A DNA stretch of 64,000 nt from Aphrophora alni (GCA_963513935.1 OY740766.1:6665000-6728999); one strand, 5' to 3'. Numbered from the stretch's first letter, positions 47,886 to 61,144 are shown. The notes: generated from the letters alone by a model not told the origin. Made by a program: numbers and translations.

Positions 47886-49790
47886 TAGTAGAACCTCAAT
47901 GTACTGAATTTCAAGGGTCCAGAGAAATATTTGTTATTTCGGAATATTCTTAAAATGAGGTTTCTTATGTTGAATTTAAATTCAGGAAATATTCCTTACA
48001 AAGGGGTTCCTCAAAAATGAATGAGAACTTCTATATATTGAATATATTATATTTCAACCTCTATTTTACGAATTATTTTCAACTGTATGCCCTATTTTTA
48101 CACTGATACAGAATAAAACACAAATATGATTTTTAAAAGTAAACATGTACTGTACTTAATTTAATATCTTACAGTTTGTTACATGTAAGTCTTTCAAAAT
48201 CAATTTAAAATTAACATTGGTGTTAAAAATGTATGTTATTGTACTATTTAGTATTGACAGTACTGCGTGTAACCTAATTAAGACTAAAAAAGTCTATATT
48301 TTTTTATTTTAGCTGAGTAGAGTTTTATTGTATCTAAATGCACAAATTCAGCTCAGTTATGGATTTAACAACAATTTCACTCCACTTTTTTTAAGGAAAA
48401 AACACTTCAACACATCAAGAGCATCTCGGCCATCCTTTGTTGTAGAGTCAGGTTGACCACTTATAATATTTTCTACCTCGTTTCTTCTGCTTCACCATTT
48501 GTGTTTGTCTCCCACACCTGAAGACAGTATTTCAGCTTCGTGTAGACCTCTCCACACACTGCAAGTTTGTCGTCGAAATTCACAAACTCTTTAAATTCTA
48601 TTTCAACGTTTAGAGCATCTTGCTCTCGGCCAGTATGCATCAGTGTTTGCACCTGATTGTGGTTGAACTCCTGGGTCATCCTCATCTTGGTCTAAGTCCA
48701 GCTTATTGACTTTAAAACCGCTTTTTTTTTTAAACAGTTGGCAATTGTTTTTTCAATAACCATATTCCAAGCCTTTGTCACCATCCACATAGTATCTACC
48801 ACACTGATTTTGGTTGGTGACTGGCATTCTATATCATTTAGAAATTGATGAACCACCTCCCTTCTGTAGTTGGTTTTGAAGTTTTTATTATCCCTTGATC
48901 AAGCGGTTGGAGTTTTGATGTTGGTGTTAGGTGGCATGAACTGGACTTTGATCTTTGTTAGCTTTGGAAAGTCTCCATGTGCAATTGAATTATCAATAAA
49001 TAAAAGGATATTTTTCTTTTTCATATCACTGTCTATTTGTTTCTGCCAGTTACTGAATGCTTCTTCTTTCATCCAACCTTTTTTTATTGGCAGTGTAATC
49101 TGTTGGGAAACTTGTGATATTTTTGAATCATCTTGGATTTTTGACTTTCCAATATTTAAAGGTTTCAGTTTGTTCATACCAGTTCAAGTTGGTATCAAGC
49201 AAATACTGTTAAACGATCTTTGCTATTTTTTTGTCCATTGCAAGAATCCCCTTTAAATGCTAGTTTTGTCCAGTAGGCACCTGAAAAATAGTCCAGTCTC
49301 GTCTGCATTATAGATGTCTTGATTGTACCCATGGGTTAAGTCTGCAAGCTTGTCTTTCTACTCTTCACACACACAGTGTCATTCATGGCAGCACTTTTGC
49401 CATACATCTTTTTGAAAATTCATGCCTTTTCTGGAATCTATATAACCAGCAATTACTGGCTCAAAAGCCAGAGTATCCTAATTGTTGAGCTTTTTCTTGA
49501 AGTACAGGACCTCCGATGAGCACTTTTTTTTTTCGTAATGTTGTTTCAACCACTTTATAACAGCTACTTCAACATCCTGTAACTCACCTTTCTCAGTTTT
49601 TTTTTGCAAAGTTTAAGAAGTCCAGCATCATCCCAAACTTATCTTTATTTTTAATTATCATTGCTAACGTGGTGAGAGTAATATCAAACTCCTTAGCAAT
49701 GTCTATTTTCTTCCTCTTTGGATTGTCTTTAACACCTTACACTTAAACTCCACCATAAGAGACTTTCTAGAATTTTTCCCCATGATCATA
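47886..49790 (-). mobile_element. Tigger/pogo transposon relic, minus strand
   Basis: The N-terminus is at the right: MGKNSRKSLMVEFKCKVLKT near 49780-49720 (pipsqueak-like HTH). Catalytic core: NKLKPLNIGKSK (49174) through WQKQIDSDMKKKNILLFIDN (near 49040-48980) and VQFMPPNTNIKT (near 48920), all landmark Tigger sequence. The acidic C-terminal region lies at 48685-48473. The left end begins TA-gtagaacctcaatgtactg (47886). No matching right terminus was found before 51000. The plus-strand 128-codon frame at 48870-49256 is its antisense shadow. Confidence 0.75.
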
Positions 49791-49799
49791 AACTCCTAT

Positions 49800-51263
49800 A
49801 AAAAACACTTGTTTACTGTTCAAATTACACTAAGTGTGTTGACAAAACGTTATACTATGCACTGCTTTAAATTGAAAAATCCCTAGTGTGATATGAACTA
49901 CATATATTTTATATGTATGATTTCATATACATCCATGACATTTTAAAGATTAAATATCACATATCTGTCTTAACCCCTCAAGTATAAATCTACTTTATAA
50001 AAAGTATATTAAATCGCAAAGGGGTATGAACTAAACATTTACTGTTTGTTAATGTTTCTAAATTTTAATCATAGGAGATAATATCAATGATAATATTTTA
50101 ATTAGATATTATCAATGCTTGTTATTTATGAATAAAATTTTAATTTGAAAAAATATTGTTTGTTCATAATGCTCTTAGGCATAAAGTTCATTTCATTAGA
50201 GTGGAAAAAATGTAGGTATTCTCGATTTCACTCTCATTTTTGCCCTTTGTGCTTGAATATTTTTTTGTTTTATAATTAGATATAAGTATCTTTTTGTGTT
50301 TGATTTATAAAGTATAAGACTATTTGATTTATAATATACTAAATAAGTACTTAATATATATTTCTATTGCATAATCATGCTGTCCTGCATTTGAATATTG
50401 ACCTAAAAAGATCAGATGTAAAAATGGACTAAACCGGATGTAAGACGTACCTAACTTTAGTGATGTTCTATGAAGCCATCAAACTATTGTCACTTTATAG
50501 ATTCTATAACTGGGATATAGAGAAGTTTGAAAAAATAACTAGACGATCATGGCATTTTCATAAAAGTAATTTTCTGTAAAAGAAAACAGAAATTTGTAAA
50601 TACAACAACCAGCTGTACATAATATAAACAGTTTGGTAATAAACGGATAATATAATAGTTTCTTATGCACTGGGTTTTAAAAAATGTCCAAAATCGAATA
50701 TAATTTACTATTTGAATTTGGTGAATAAAAATATAATTGGTTCACTTCTGTAAATACTACTTAAATAATAGTTTTGTTTTAAATATATTGTGTTATAAAT
50801 ATCATTTTATTCGAAGGACAATGGGAATTTTAATAAACCAATAAAAAAAAGAGTTTATCACCCCCTTCTTCCTTCTTCTCGTAGATTATCAGTTAATGTG
50901 CATTAAAGAAACAAAATCAGAATAACAAATGTAATACAGGTATAATGAAAGAGTTATGCTTTTTCTCTATGTTCTTATTTTCTCTGTTACGTTAGACAAC
51001 GCGTCAGTAATCAGCTGATTTTAACATTTAACTTCCTGCCCTAGTTTTGTGGACAGTTGTTTTGGTATTTGGTAGGGTGTTAACCATGGAACCATATTCA
51101 CTGTTGACAAAAATTGTAGCCAACGTACTTCATTTGAAATTTATATAGAATTTTTTTTTTAATATTGATTAAAAATTTATCGACATTATCATTGTGTAGT
51201 TTGTGGGTATTTATTGGTTGTAAGTTTAGTTTGTGAACTGTGAAGCAAATTTGACAATCTGTC
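49800..51263 (+). promoter_or_regulatory. Upstream region and 5'UTR of the AP-3 delta gene
   Basis: AT-rich up to about 51000, then mixed sequence leading to the ATG. A palindromic aatcagctgatt with a CAGCTG E-box lies at 51009-51020, in the position of a core-promoter element for a broadly expressed insect gene. No TATA box stands out. The transcription start is not determined. Confidence 0.3.
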
Positions 51264-51359
51264 ATGGCTTTAAAAAATTTTAGAGGAAATTTAGAACGAA
51301 TGTTTGACAAAAACTTATCGGATCTTGTACGCGGTATACGGAATAACAAGGAGAATGAA
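51264..51359 (+). CDS. AP3D1: AP-3 complex delta subunit, exon 1
   Basis: First coding exon (32 codons) of the AP-3 delta-adaptin, one of the two large subunits of the adaptor that sorts membrane cargo to lysosomes, pigment granules and other lysosome-related organelles. It reads MALKNFRGNLERMFDKNLSD followed by LVRGIRNNKENE. The human protein begins MALK, with RMFDKNLQDLVRGIRNHKED at the same place. The start is fixed by this alignment; context is gtcATGG. It ends in phase 0 at donor gtaagt. In Drosophila the orthologue is garnet, known from eye-colour mutants. Confidence 0.96.
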
Positions 51360-51576
51360 GTAAGTATAGTGTCCGGCAATATAGGATTATAGTACCATAC
51401 TATTAAAAAACACCATAATTTCTATTTCCTAGACCTAGTTGAAAGTTCAGGAGGTTATTTTGATGAACTTCCAAGCTTTCGGTTTTTGTTAATTGAATTT
51501 GAACAAAGAGTCTGATGTTACGTTAATACATGATTGTGAGTCTATTTAGACCCATATCTAAATTGTTTTATGAATG

Positions 51577-51578
<2 letters not shown>

Positions 51579-51621
<43 letters not shown>
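51579..51621. repeat. (TA)n microsatellite
   Basis: About 21 uninterrupted units in intron 1 of the AP-3 delta gene. Confidence 0.95.
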
Positions 51622-51625
<4 letters not shown>

Positions 51626-52309
51626 ATTATGTAATAAGTCCACTCTTATCAACTTAAAATAGGCCTTTACTTTAGTTAGAGGCCTGTCAACCAACCCTAC
51701 CTCTCTCAGTCTTGTAATAATCCGTTGTCCATTCTTATATGTTCTAGAATCCATCTGGCCATTTCTGAAAAGACACATTTCCTATAGAATCTTGTTAACT
51801 TATTTTTTTGAAATTTATGGTACATCTAAAAAGAGGCTACTGTAATACATTCAACACACATAATTTGCGGAAACAATTCAAAAGAGATGTAAAAGAAAAA
51901 TTTAAATAAACTTTTTACCATAATTTTGTCATATGGCCAGCTGCCATCATCTAAGTTCAATAATTAATTCATGCTTATGAAGTATTAGGTACAGTAATTG
52001 GTAAATATGCAGGAAAGTTGCTCCTCGATTTGTCTTCAAAATAGGTTTTTCCCCCCCCATCAATTCGGTACTCCTTTTCAACGCAAGTGGTTTTTTATCT
52101 CTCACAATTATTCATTATTTACTTAACAATCTTAGAAATTGACAAATTTGTAACATATTCAATCTTATAGCCATATTTAAATCACTCATGAGGGTGCATG
52201 CACACTTCATTCACAAATACTGGTTGCTATTACTATGCTTCTATGATATAACATTCATGATGACTAGGTTTCTGAAACCCAGACCTAGTAAAAGAACTAT
52301 AGGCAAATA

Positions 52310-52311
<2 letters not shown>

Positions 52312-52346
<35 letters not shown>
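52312..52346. repeat. (TA)n microsatellite
   Basis: About 17 units, then an imperfect tagata extension to about 52360. Confidence 0.9.
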
Positions 52347-52348
<2 letters not shown>

Positions 52349-54631
52349 TATAGATATATAATGACCTTCCTTGACCTGTAGTTCGTTAGCTAGATGTGGT
52401 TAGGTATCATTGATACTAAATGATATCTATCTAGTTTGACAGTTCTTAACAGTTTGACAATTCTTAAAACAGAACTATTTGCGTGAAATAAAAAAAAAAC
52501 ATGGATAGATTTTACTTAAAATTGATGAAATTTGTTGCAATGACCTCAAATTGGTATAAAAAATTTATTTTAAAACGCTGTTTGCGGACAGATATATGAA
52601 TTGTGAAACATAAAAGTAATGAGCGTTGTTAAGAAGTATCGAAATGATGGATAAAACACTATTTTGAAGAGGAATTGCTGAGATCAAACACTTAAATCGA
52701 TCGGACAACTCTCCTGCATATTAATCAAGTAATTTATCATGTTGTGAAAGATTGATTTATGTCATATTATGCTAGGCCTATGATGTTGTTTTTGTAGAAC
52801 ATGTTAAAAAAAAAAATTCAAAAACTGACTTTCTTTGTAAACAATTACCATTTTTGTTATGGATGATCCGAACGGAGACTAAGCATACGGAACAATTATT
52901 TGCAATTATTACTTTTTAAAATATATAGTTATTTGCGAATTAAATTAGAATAGGTAGCCTATACTAAACTAATTACAAATGGGTTATCTTTTAGTGCATC
53001 AGCTGACTGAAATTACTGTAACAAATTATACCAAGGTTTACCAAAGTAACTAGTAGTAAGTAACTGTGTTTATCTTATTTCATCGGCTGATTGGAAAAAA
53101 ATTAACCAATTATATTAAGTAGGCCTACAACAGCAAATATTTATCAAACTAATTGAAAATATCTTTGTACTGTGCTTCAGTTGACTTAAATCTAGGTACG
53201 AATAAAATTAAAACCAAGATTTATTAACTTTAATTTTTAAACTTGTGTTGGTTTTAATAATTTAATAAGTCTTTGAATATATAACATAACCTGACCTAAC
53301 CTAACCTATTCACCAAGTTTAGGTCAACAAAAATGTAGATTACATTAGTGGTAGCAAGAATCACCACAAATAGATTAGGTTATATATGGGGCCTATATAT
53401 ATATGTGTGTGTGTGTATGTGTGTGTGTTTATTACCAGGTGTCAAAATAGGCCCGTGACCGTTAAGTAACTTTTAAACTTTATAAGGTAGAAATCTCAAA
53501 TTTTAGAAATGTATTTTGGTGTAAAAATACCATATATTGCATCAACAAAACCTTAAATAGATCACAACATACTGAAGTCTGTGTTGTGACAGACAGGAGA
53601 GGGGTATCAGCTAATTTTCATGTTTGGACATGCCTCCTGACTCTTGGAGTTGCCTACCTTTATCTTGTCCGTTGTAGAATATTCTGTTGTAGAAGTATAA
53701 GGTAATCGTTATACATATTAAAAAAGGCAAAACATTTTACTTGAAAGCAAAACCTTATATTTCTACCTTAAACTTCCAAAGATTTCCTTCAGTTTTATAC
53801 ATTCAGCCCAATATAACGATTTATATGCATTTTTGTTTAAGTAAAAGGTATAAGTTATCCATTTCTATTTACTTCAATTTATTATGCATACAAGTGGGAG
53901 GATTTGCTTCAAATTATGCAAGTATAAGGTTATAATTTTTTTTATATACATATGGCCGATTGTATTGAGTATATTATGCAATTATATTTTTGTTATGTAT
54001 TAGGCCTAAATAGTGTATGCTATGTTTATTTATCAATGTTGGCTATAAATTAAAATTGATGTTACTATAAAATCTTATAATGTGATAGATCAAATAACTA
54101 TGGTTGATTTATCCCTTCTCTGTTTTCAATTTTTTTTTCATTATTTTCTTCAGTAATTACCAATTTGAGAAGTGTTCGCCAAATATTTCATCATTTTTTA
54201 TAGTTTTTTTCCCTCTGCCTACTATCAGGAGAATAAATAGTTTACACAAGGTAAATCTGTTTATATCCTGCACTTTTAAAACCAGATTTTTTCTTGAAAA
54301 AATGTGAACATTAATTGCTCTACCTTTTTATAATGCGTTTAGCCCCAATGTAAGACAACTCTAGACCAACTTAATATGAACATAAAATCTAACCTAACCT
54401 AACTACGGTGTAGTGGTAAACATAAACTCTAATTTTCCATTATGACTGATTGATGTAAAATGCACTTGGTAATTATAAGACTGAGGTTTTTTATGAAAAT
54501 ACTGGTTTTATAAAATTCCTATTTCATTTGTATAGGCTTCATGTAATTAAACATAATATAGTATATTATATAATCTTATACATATAATCTATATATTTAG
54601 GCATATATATTCATAACATACACACTCGCAT

Positions 54632-54632
<1 letters not shown>

Positions 54633-54688
<56 letters not shown>
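54633..54688. repeat. (CA)n microsatellite
   Basis: About 28 CA units, followed by imperfect CA repeats to about 54700. Confidence 0.95.
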
Positions 54689-54695
<7 letters not shown>

Positions 54696-55110
54696 ACAAC
54701 CAAAATATACATCGGTATAGTACTTAAAATAGAAAAAAAGTTGTTTTGAGTGGGCCTTATGACAAACTCATCTCCTAGAGATAGATGTAGATATCTTTGT
54801 TGGGTATGGTTTTAAAAATTATTATAATCGTAAATTTTTTATGTTTATGATCTTGTAGTGGTAACTAAAGCGAATTATTCTACTATACAGCATAAAATAA
54901 GATATACACACTTGTAATAAAAATAGTAGATACAAGAATATATTTTTTGGTTTCCCTTATTGGAGTATTACAATAATTTAATTTGACTGTCAAGAGTCCA
55001 TGCTATAACCTGAAACAGTTCGTGACCTTAAATATTTTAAAGTTTATCTCTCTCTTGTTATCAATTACATGTTTTTAATTTGTCAGTTTACTATATTTGT
55101 TAATAACAAC

Positions 55111-58100
55111 CAGGGCCGTCAAGTGATTAGCAGGCGCCTTAGGTGACATTTTACCTGGCGCCTCTCCCCTTTTCAAGCTTTCAAATTCGTAATGTGTTCT
55201 TGCCAGTTTTGTTTCAGAGTATATATATCCTAGCTCTTTAGAGCCACTCCATTATCCACCACCCGCCATGTTCTGGACTGGCAGAAACTGTCACCTGTCA
55301 AAAAAAACACCATCATGAACCTCCCACCCTCCATTAGTAAAAATATGTACATTCTTTCTACCTAATTTATCATTAAAGTTACTTAGTTTTGTTTAATTAA
55401 ACTACACATTAAATGGCATTCGCTTGGCTTTTGCGTGAGCAAACAGTGATAGATTTCCTTGAAATCTATTTTTCTTGGCCTCGTTATTTTCAATTGTAAA
55501 AATGGCGAAAGAGTTCAGCCCTACTTGTATCATTATAGACCATAAATAGCTTTTTTATTAGCTTAAACTTATAGTAAAGCTCCTTTCAACGCTTGTGACA
55601 GTAACAGGTATTGTTGAAAGAACTCTTAATACAACCCCTAACTTTGTGAACAAATTTTTACTATGTTTGCTTTTATTGCACACAGAACTTCTTTTGGCAT
55701 CACTTTTTCTTTTTACCATCCAATATCGAATTCACATGCAGGAGTTCATAAAATATCTCATTACCATTGATATCACATACATCGTTTTTATCAATCAAAT
55801 GTCTTTCTTTTGAGATCCATACAAAATTGTTTCAAAAATTCTCTTTCTGGAATTTTAGTGACGTTACTTAAAAACCCCTATTTTTGTTGGTGTTCATTCA
55901 AAGCAGTTGCTCTTCTTAAGTAAGTTTGTAACGTTGTCCACTAATGAATAGAAAACTTCTCTCTTGAAGGTTTCTTCAAGCGATGACTGTACTTTCCCCC
56001 GGTGATATTTACCTCTTTCCCTTGAAGGCTTTTACTCATCAAATTAACTTCAAAAAGAATATCATTTCACAACATCAAAATTGTGATGAAAGAAAATTCT
56101 TCCATTTGATTAATTAAAGATTGAGCCTCAGGCGCTGTTTAAGGATCATCCAATCTGTCTCACAACTCTACCGATTCATCATGAACCTGAACATATTGAT
56201 GCCTGATATCTTGAACAGCACTTAGTTGTGTTTCCCAGCATGTCTCACACACTTGCTTCAGAGTAAGTGTTTTAATATCACATACCAGCGCTTCGTTGAG
56301 CTTGAGAATATAGTAAAATACCAAATAAAGATGTAGACTTCACTGAAAAATTTGTCCCCTCAGCAATTAATAAGTTGAGACTATGGCGCCCACAAGGAAT
56401 GAATACAGCCAGAGGGAAATCTCCTAGTACACTGACTTCAACTCCTTTATGAATTCCGGTCATATTGGCCTCAACAGTTACTTATACTTAAACCACACTC
56501 TTCAATTTCCTTAAATATCAAGTCAGTGAGAGCTTCTCCGGTGGTTTCTTAGGCCACTCGATAGGCTCTAAAGCTTTCTTCTATGTTGATTTCTTCATAA
56601 TCAAGATTTTCATTGATATAATGAATTGTTAAGGAGGTTTGCTTTTTATCGCTTATGTCTGCAGTACAATAAAAAATAACAGCAAAACATCAAGCTTCCT
56701 GTATTGTCTTCAGTGTACTTTCCTTGACAGAATTTCCTAACATATTTATTAGTTCATTTTGCATTGATACACTTAACAAGTACAAGTACGTTTCTTTTTC
56801 ATATACACGCCGAAGATGTTCATACGTACATTGTAAAATTTTTCTAAAAGTTCCACAAAGCCGAGAAAATTACCATTGTTTTTTTGTAAACCACTTAGAA
56901 GATGATCCACGGAAAGCTATATTATGCGCAATTAAATATAAAGTAATTTCCACTAACCGCCGCAACTCTTCTTTTGAGGGCTGAGCCTCAGTACCAATTT
57001 GCATCATAATGCTGGTTAACTGACATATTCCCTTTCATTCTACTTTCTACCTCTACCCATAATGTCATATATTTAAAATGGTCTGTTGACAGTTCATGTG
57101 GACTTCAAACGATCTGGCACATATTTCCAGTTATTAAAATCAATGTTTGGCCAAACTGTGATTTTGATGATGATGACGGGGTAAACAAACAACAACTGAA
57201 ACAGTAGACCAAGTCAGATTTTTTAGAGTATACTAACCACTGTCATGATTTTTTCCCTTTATTTTCACCTAAATGAAATAGAAATTTATTTGAAAAGTGC
57301 CTCATCTGAAATTTTTGGGGTATTCCTTATTTTATATACTAAATTCAGTAGGCCCTTTCAAAATGAGCTCATCACGCTGATTCTTCATATTGTGCTCTGG
57401 GTTGTTGAATAATGTCATAATAGTAGGATCTGTTTAAATCACTGACTGACTAACAAGTTCAGTTTCAGTAATTGTACTTGAAAATACCTGCACTCCTTCA
57501 TTATAACTATTATCTATACTTACACTAGCAGTAGGGAGAATAGATTTTTCGTTGTCGGTCCCTTTACTAATAGTGTGTGGGAATAAGTCTGTCGGATGTG
57601 TCGGTTTCGGCTATATTGGCTGATGTTACCACGAGATACTAATACACAAATTCCGAAAGTTATCCAAACCTCTGAGGTAGCTTGTAGTTTGCCAATGTAT
57701 CAATAAACATTTCAAAATATTTTCTCCTAAAATTAAATAAGTTTTAAAATTCAGCCTCAAAAGTATTAATTTAAATGTATTGAAAAAAAGTTCAAAAATT
57801 TATTAAGTAAAAAATTCTTAACATAGACTGATAGATGATGTATTAGATTAAAACAATAATTAAAAAATAAGTCTGTAACAATTTAATAACTTACTATATT
57901 ATAACTATTCCATAAAACATATTTTATTTACATTATATCATAGGATTGTCTCACACAGTTATCCTTGCCAATCCGCATCTCTCCAATTGTTCAGCTGAGC
58001 TGCTTGCGCAAAATCGGCTTTGTCATCCGTTGCTTTCAGAGTTTTTAATTGTAGCTCACCCAAACGAATAGAATGATGAGCAGCAGAAAAATCTGTTGCA

Positions 58101-58350
58101 GTTTTCTAAGATAACTGAATGAGACATTTCTAAGATATAATGTAACTATGATATACCTAATATGATGAATAATTATGTAAAAAATAAAAAGCATATGATT
58201 AATTAATAAAAGTAAAACAAAGTAAATGAACGACATGAATCGCCACGTCAGACAACATTGTGGTAATCTTTTAACAAGATTTTAAAATTAAAAATTGTTG
58301 TACTCATACTTTTTTCCATAATCCTCGCGCCTTATTGATACACTGCCCTG
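55111..58350 (-). mobile_element. hAT transposon (DUF4371/ZMYM1-like), inactive
   Basis: Ends: CAGGGCCGTCAAGTGATTAG at 55111 and, on the complement of the right end (58350), CAGGGCAGTGTATC; both are followed by a GGCGC motif. Minus-strand coding relics run from right to left. There is a stretch before the RNase-H-like core at ~56880-56700, then AGI/TGIHKGVEVSVLGDFPLA with CGRHSLNLLIAEG (56463-56340). The C-terminal dimerisation domain shows LRVLSTIPVTVTSVERSFT (~55640-55580) and FAHAKAKRMPF (~55440-55410). Many stops and frameshifts. The flanking 8-mers do not match, so the target duplication has decayed or an end is rearranged. Confidence 0.7.
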
Positions 58351-58708
58351 GTCATCCGCCCACGCGATGTTCCTCGTAACAAGTTATGTATGTAATGTAG
58401 GTATATACAATATGCATGTAATCGCAGAAAATTTGAAAGGCTTTTAAAAATTAACTTGATTTAAAATTATGAGCTAAACACATTTGTTGTAGACTCAGTC
58501 CTACCTTGATGATCGCTACTTTAATTATATTTGCTTTGTAGAAATTAGACAATTGAAGAATAGGTTGTTGTTCTCTTTATTATAGTAACTAAATAAATAT
58601 TTGATTCACGTGAAAGCTTGTTAGCACTAGGGTGTAAAATAATTTAATTATGTATACCGGTAACTAATTTTTCATTCTTAATTAATTTTGAAATATATAT
58701 TTTTTTAG

Positions 58709-58804
58709 GCTAAATATATAGCACAATGTATTGAAGAAATTAAACAAGAATTGCGGCAAGAAAACCTCTCAGTCAAAGCCACAGCAGTTGCAAAACTAAC
58801 TTAT
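58709..58804 (+). CDS. AP3D1: AP-3 complex delta subunit, exon 2
   Basis: 32 codons, phase 0 at both ends: AKYIAQCIEEIKQELRQENL followed by SVKATAVAKLTY. The human protein has AKYISQCIDEIKQELKQDNIAVKANAVCKLTY at the same place. It is part of the first alpha-solenoid helices of the adaptin N-terminal trunk. Acceptor ttttttag, donor gtaagt. Confidence 0.96.
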
Positions 58805-58855
58805 GTAAGTATTTTTGTTTTTTATTAATTAACGTTTTGCATAAATGTAATATCT

Positions 58856-59170
58856 ACAAGGTTTGTTCGAAAAAGTGTCCTACCTTTGGTTGTATAAAAT
58901 ACATTTACTCATTTAGACATCTGAATATATAATTAATTTTCAATTAGTTTCCTTGAGAGTACATATACTTCTCCCAGCAATTCTTTTATAGTTGGAAGCA
59001 TTTCTGGATCACCTTTTTGAGAATTGAGTACTTATAGCTAAGCTGAAGTGTTTCAAATAATGTATTTTAATGACTCAATTCTCTTTCAGTGATGTTAACA
59101 GCTTGGTTAATAGCAGATAATCATAAGGAACCATGTCGGGAAAGTAGGAAGTTTTATGTACCACAATGGA
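58856..59170 (-). mobile_element. Mariner relic, 3' part
   Basis: On the minus strand, from about 59165, a decayed frame reads LPYFPDMVPYDYLLL, the mariner (P)YSPDLAPCDYFLF landmark next to the last catalytic Asp. It ends with VIQKCFQ and WEKYMYSQGN, the usual C-terminal region. A terminus-like end lies at 58856 (tacaaggtttgttcgaaaaa). The 5' half is missing. Confidence 0.55.
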
Positions 59171-59385
59171 ATGTTACAAAATTTGAATTTAAAGTTCAAC
59201 CTGAAATACATGATCATGCACAAAAATAAATGAATAACCTATATACATTAACATTAATAATTTTTTTTTTTTAATGAAAATTTTAAAAACCATAAATTAG
59301 TTAATCATATCACAACTTCAGGCTATCTAGTTGTTTTTTAATTAAAGGATCCAAGAAAGGAAATAATAGTAAATAATTTTTTAAC

Positions 59386-60177
59386 AAAAAAGACCGACTT
59401 AAAAAAAAAACAAAAATAAAGAAAAAATATATTCAACATTAATGTGTAATAAATATAATTTAAAAAAATATAACATGTAACTAAAAAGTATTAAATAATA
59501 ATGTGTTATAATAGTAATTCCGACTTTGTAATAATTATATTCGTGAAATGTAAACTGATATTTACAGAAACTAAAACAAGTGTTTATATCTTGTTTTTTT
59601 TTCTTTTTCTTTTTTTTTGAAGTCGACGCCAAATTGTTCAAGCGATGAGCTATTATACCGAATACTCTATGACACGATTCTTTGAAATTTTGTCTGTTTT
59701 CTCTTACTACTATACTTGCGAAAATACAGTTTGGTATTTTTCTTGTGAGTGCACGATATATTTTAGGTATAAAGGCTAAATAGCGAGTAGTCCTATTTTT
59801 TGACACTAGAAAAGTTCAAACGATCAATTATGAAAAAAGGTACGTTGAAAGGTGTACTCATTAAAATGAATGCAACGAGAAGAAGGGGGGGTTGTCATTA
59901 ACTTTTGTTTTTTCAGCAATTACATCGTTGAATCGATCGTGGCGTCGACTTCAAAAAAAGAAAGAAAAGAAAAGAAGTTATAACACTCGTTTTAGTTTCT
60001 GTAAATTTCACGAATATAATTATTACGAAGTCGGAATTACTATTATAACACATTATTATTTAATACTTTTTAGTTACATGTTATATTTTTTTAAATTATA
60101 TTTATTACACATTAATGTTGAATATATTTTTTCTTTATTTTTTTATTTTTGTTCTTTTTTTGAAGTCGGTCTTTTTT
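59386..60177. mobile_element. Foldback/MITE element with ~240-bp inverted arms
   Basis: Left arm 59386-59632 and right arm 59939-60177 are inverted copies, both starting agaccgactt at the outside and ending gtcgacgcca at the inside. They are separated by about 300 nt of unrelated sequence with no ORF. The arms explain why similar peptides appear on opposite strands here. No transposase is present. The inverted similarity may extend a few bases outward (ttttttaacaaaaa), so the exact end is uncertain. Confidence 0.75.
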
Positions 60178-60829
60178 TGTTAAAAAAATATTTATTTTGT
60201 CACTTTTAGTGCTTTTATTAAGTAGCTTTCAATTTATTTTGAAATAATTTTTTTTTTTCGACGTTATGACTGAAAATGAGAAACAGAAACTTTTTCTAAT
60301 AAAGATATCCTTTCCCCGGTTGAAAAAAATTATTGATCTAGTACTGGTAAGTATTGATGATAACTGGACATTACTGGAAATGTATTGGCTCGATGAAACT
60401 TTTAAATACTATACAAAACCTTGTAAATCCAATTAATTCTTTCAAATTCAACAATATTTATTTATTGCTAGTACTGGCCCAGTACTAACAAAAATGTCAT
60501 ATAAGTACTGGCGGCTGTGACTTGGTTTCTGGTTAGCCATAAACCTATGACTCATCCCCAGTGATGATGATGTTTAGAAAGTTGAAGTTGCCATTCCTGG
60601 AGATCAGCATTTCCATTTTATATTATTAAAAATGAAGTATTTTATCAATTTTAAATTCATGTATTTGTTATGGATGAATATAAAGTATTTTCTTAGAATT
60701 TGTGGATAATCTGAGTTATAACAAACTTTGTAAATAATATTTTATACATATAGGCTATAAAAACATTTGTGGTTTTTGTTGCACCATAAGCATCATTTTT
60801 ACTTTGTTGCCATGTACTGACTTCTTTCT

Positions 60830-61125
60830 ATGACTATTTTTATTCCATCTTTTCAACAAATCATTGACCTTCCTCTTTTCTCTTTCTTGTTGGCACTTTT
60901 TCTCCCTTGGGAACATATTGCTGAAGTTCTAATTAGCCCCCAGCACTTCGGCTATGAGCCTATTGTGCTCCCCTTTTCTTGTTTATTTTACACCGACCAC
61001 AGTGCTTCTAATAAACTCCAGGATCTTGTGCAGGGTTTTCTTGTCGAAATTTATATCTGGTTGTTGGAGTCCTTCCTTTGGGCTCCAGGACCTCACAATC
61101 AAACAAAATGTGTACATCCATTTAT
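60830..61125 (-). mobile_element. Non-LTR retrotransposon relic, RNase H/3' end
   Basis: On the minus strand, from 61118, reads VHILFDCEVLEPKGRTPTTR. The HILxxC landmark lies at the end of the RNase H-like region of I/Jockey-type elements. After a frameshift it continues KTLHKILEFIRST, like the family's usual KxLLxFLKxT ending. It is separate from the plus-strand Jockey-like fragment at 62926. Ends are undefined; mariner begins 20 bp further right. Confidence 0.5.
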
Positions 61126-61144
61126 ACAACTCCATCAATAGCTA

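Larger units (their letters stand above)
51360..58708 (+). other. AP-3 delta intron 1 (7.3 kb)
   Basis: Contains AT and CA microsatellites and a full-span hAT relic (55111-58350). 52350-54600 is AT-rich with no recognised element. Short CCTAACC runs near 53290 and 54395 are too brief to be telomeric sequence. Confidence 0.7.

Noticed and set aside
48870..49256. 128-codon plus-strand frame
   Set aside because: Antisense to clear Tigger transposase landmarks on the minus strand.
53285..54410. CCTAACCTAACC runs as possible interstitial insect telomere (TTAGG) sequence
   Set aside because: Only two to three units each; expected by chance and common in insect DNA.
59399..60209. Two similar proteins on opposite strands
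   Set aside because: They arise from the inverted arms of the foldback element and have low-complexity Lys/Phe runs; not genes.
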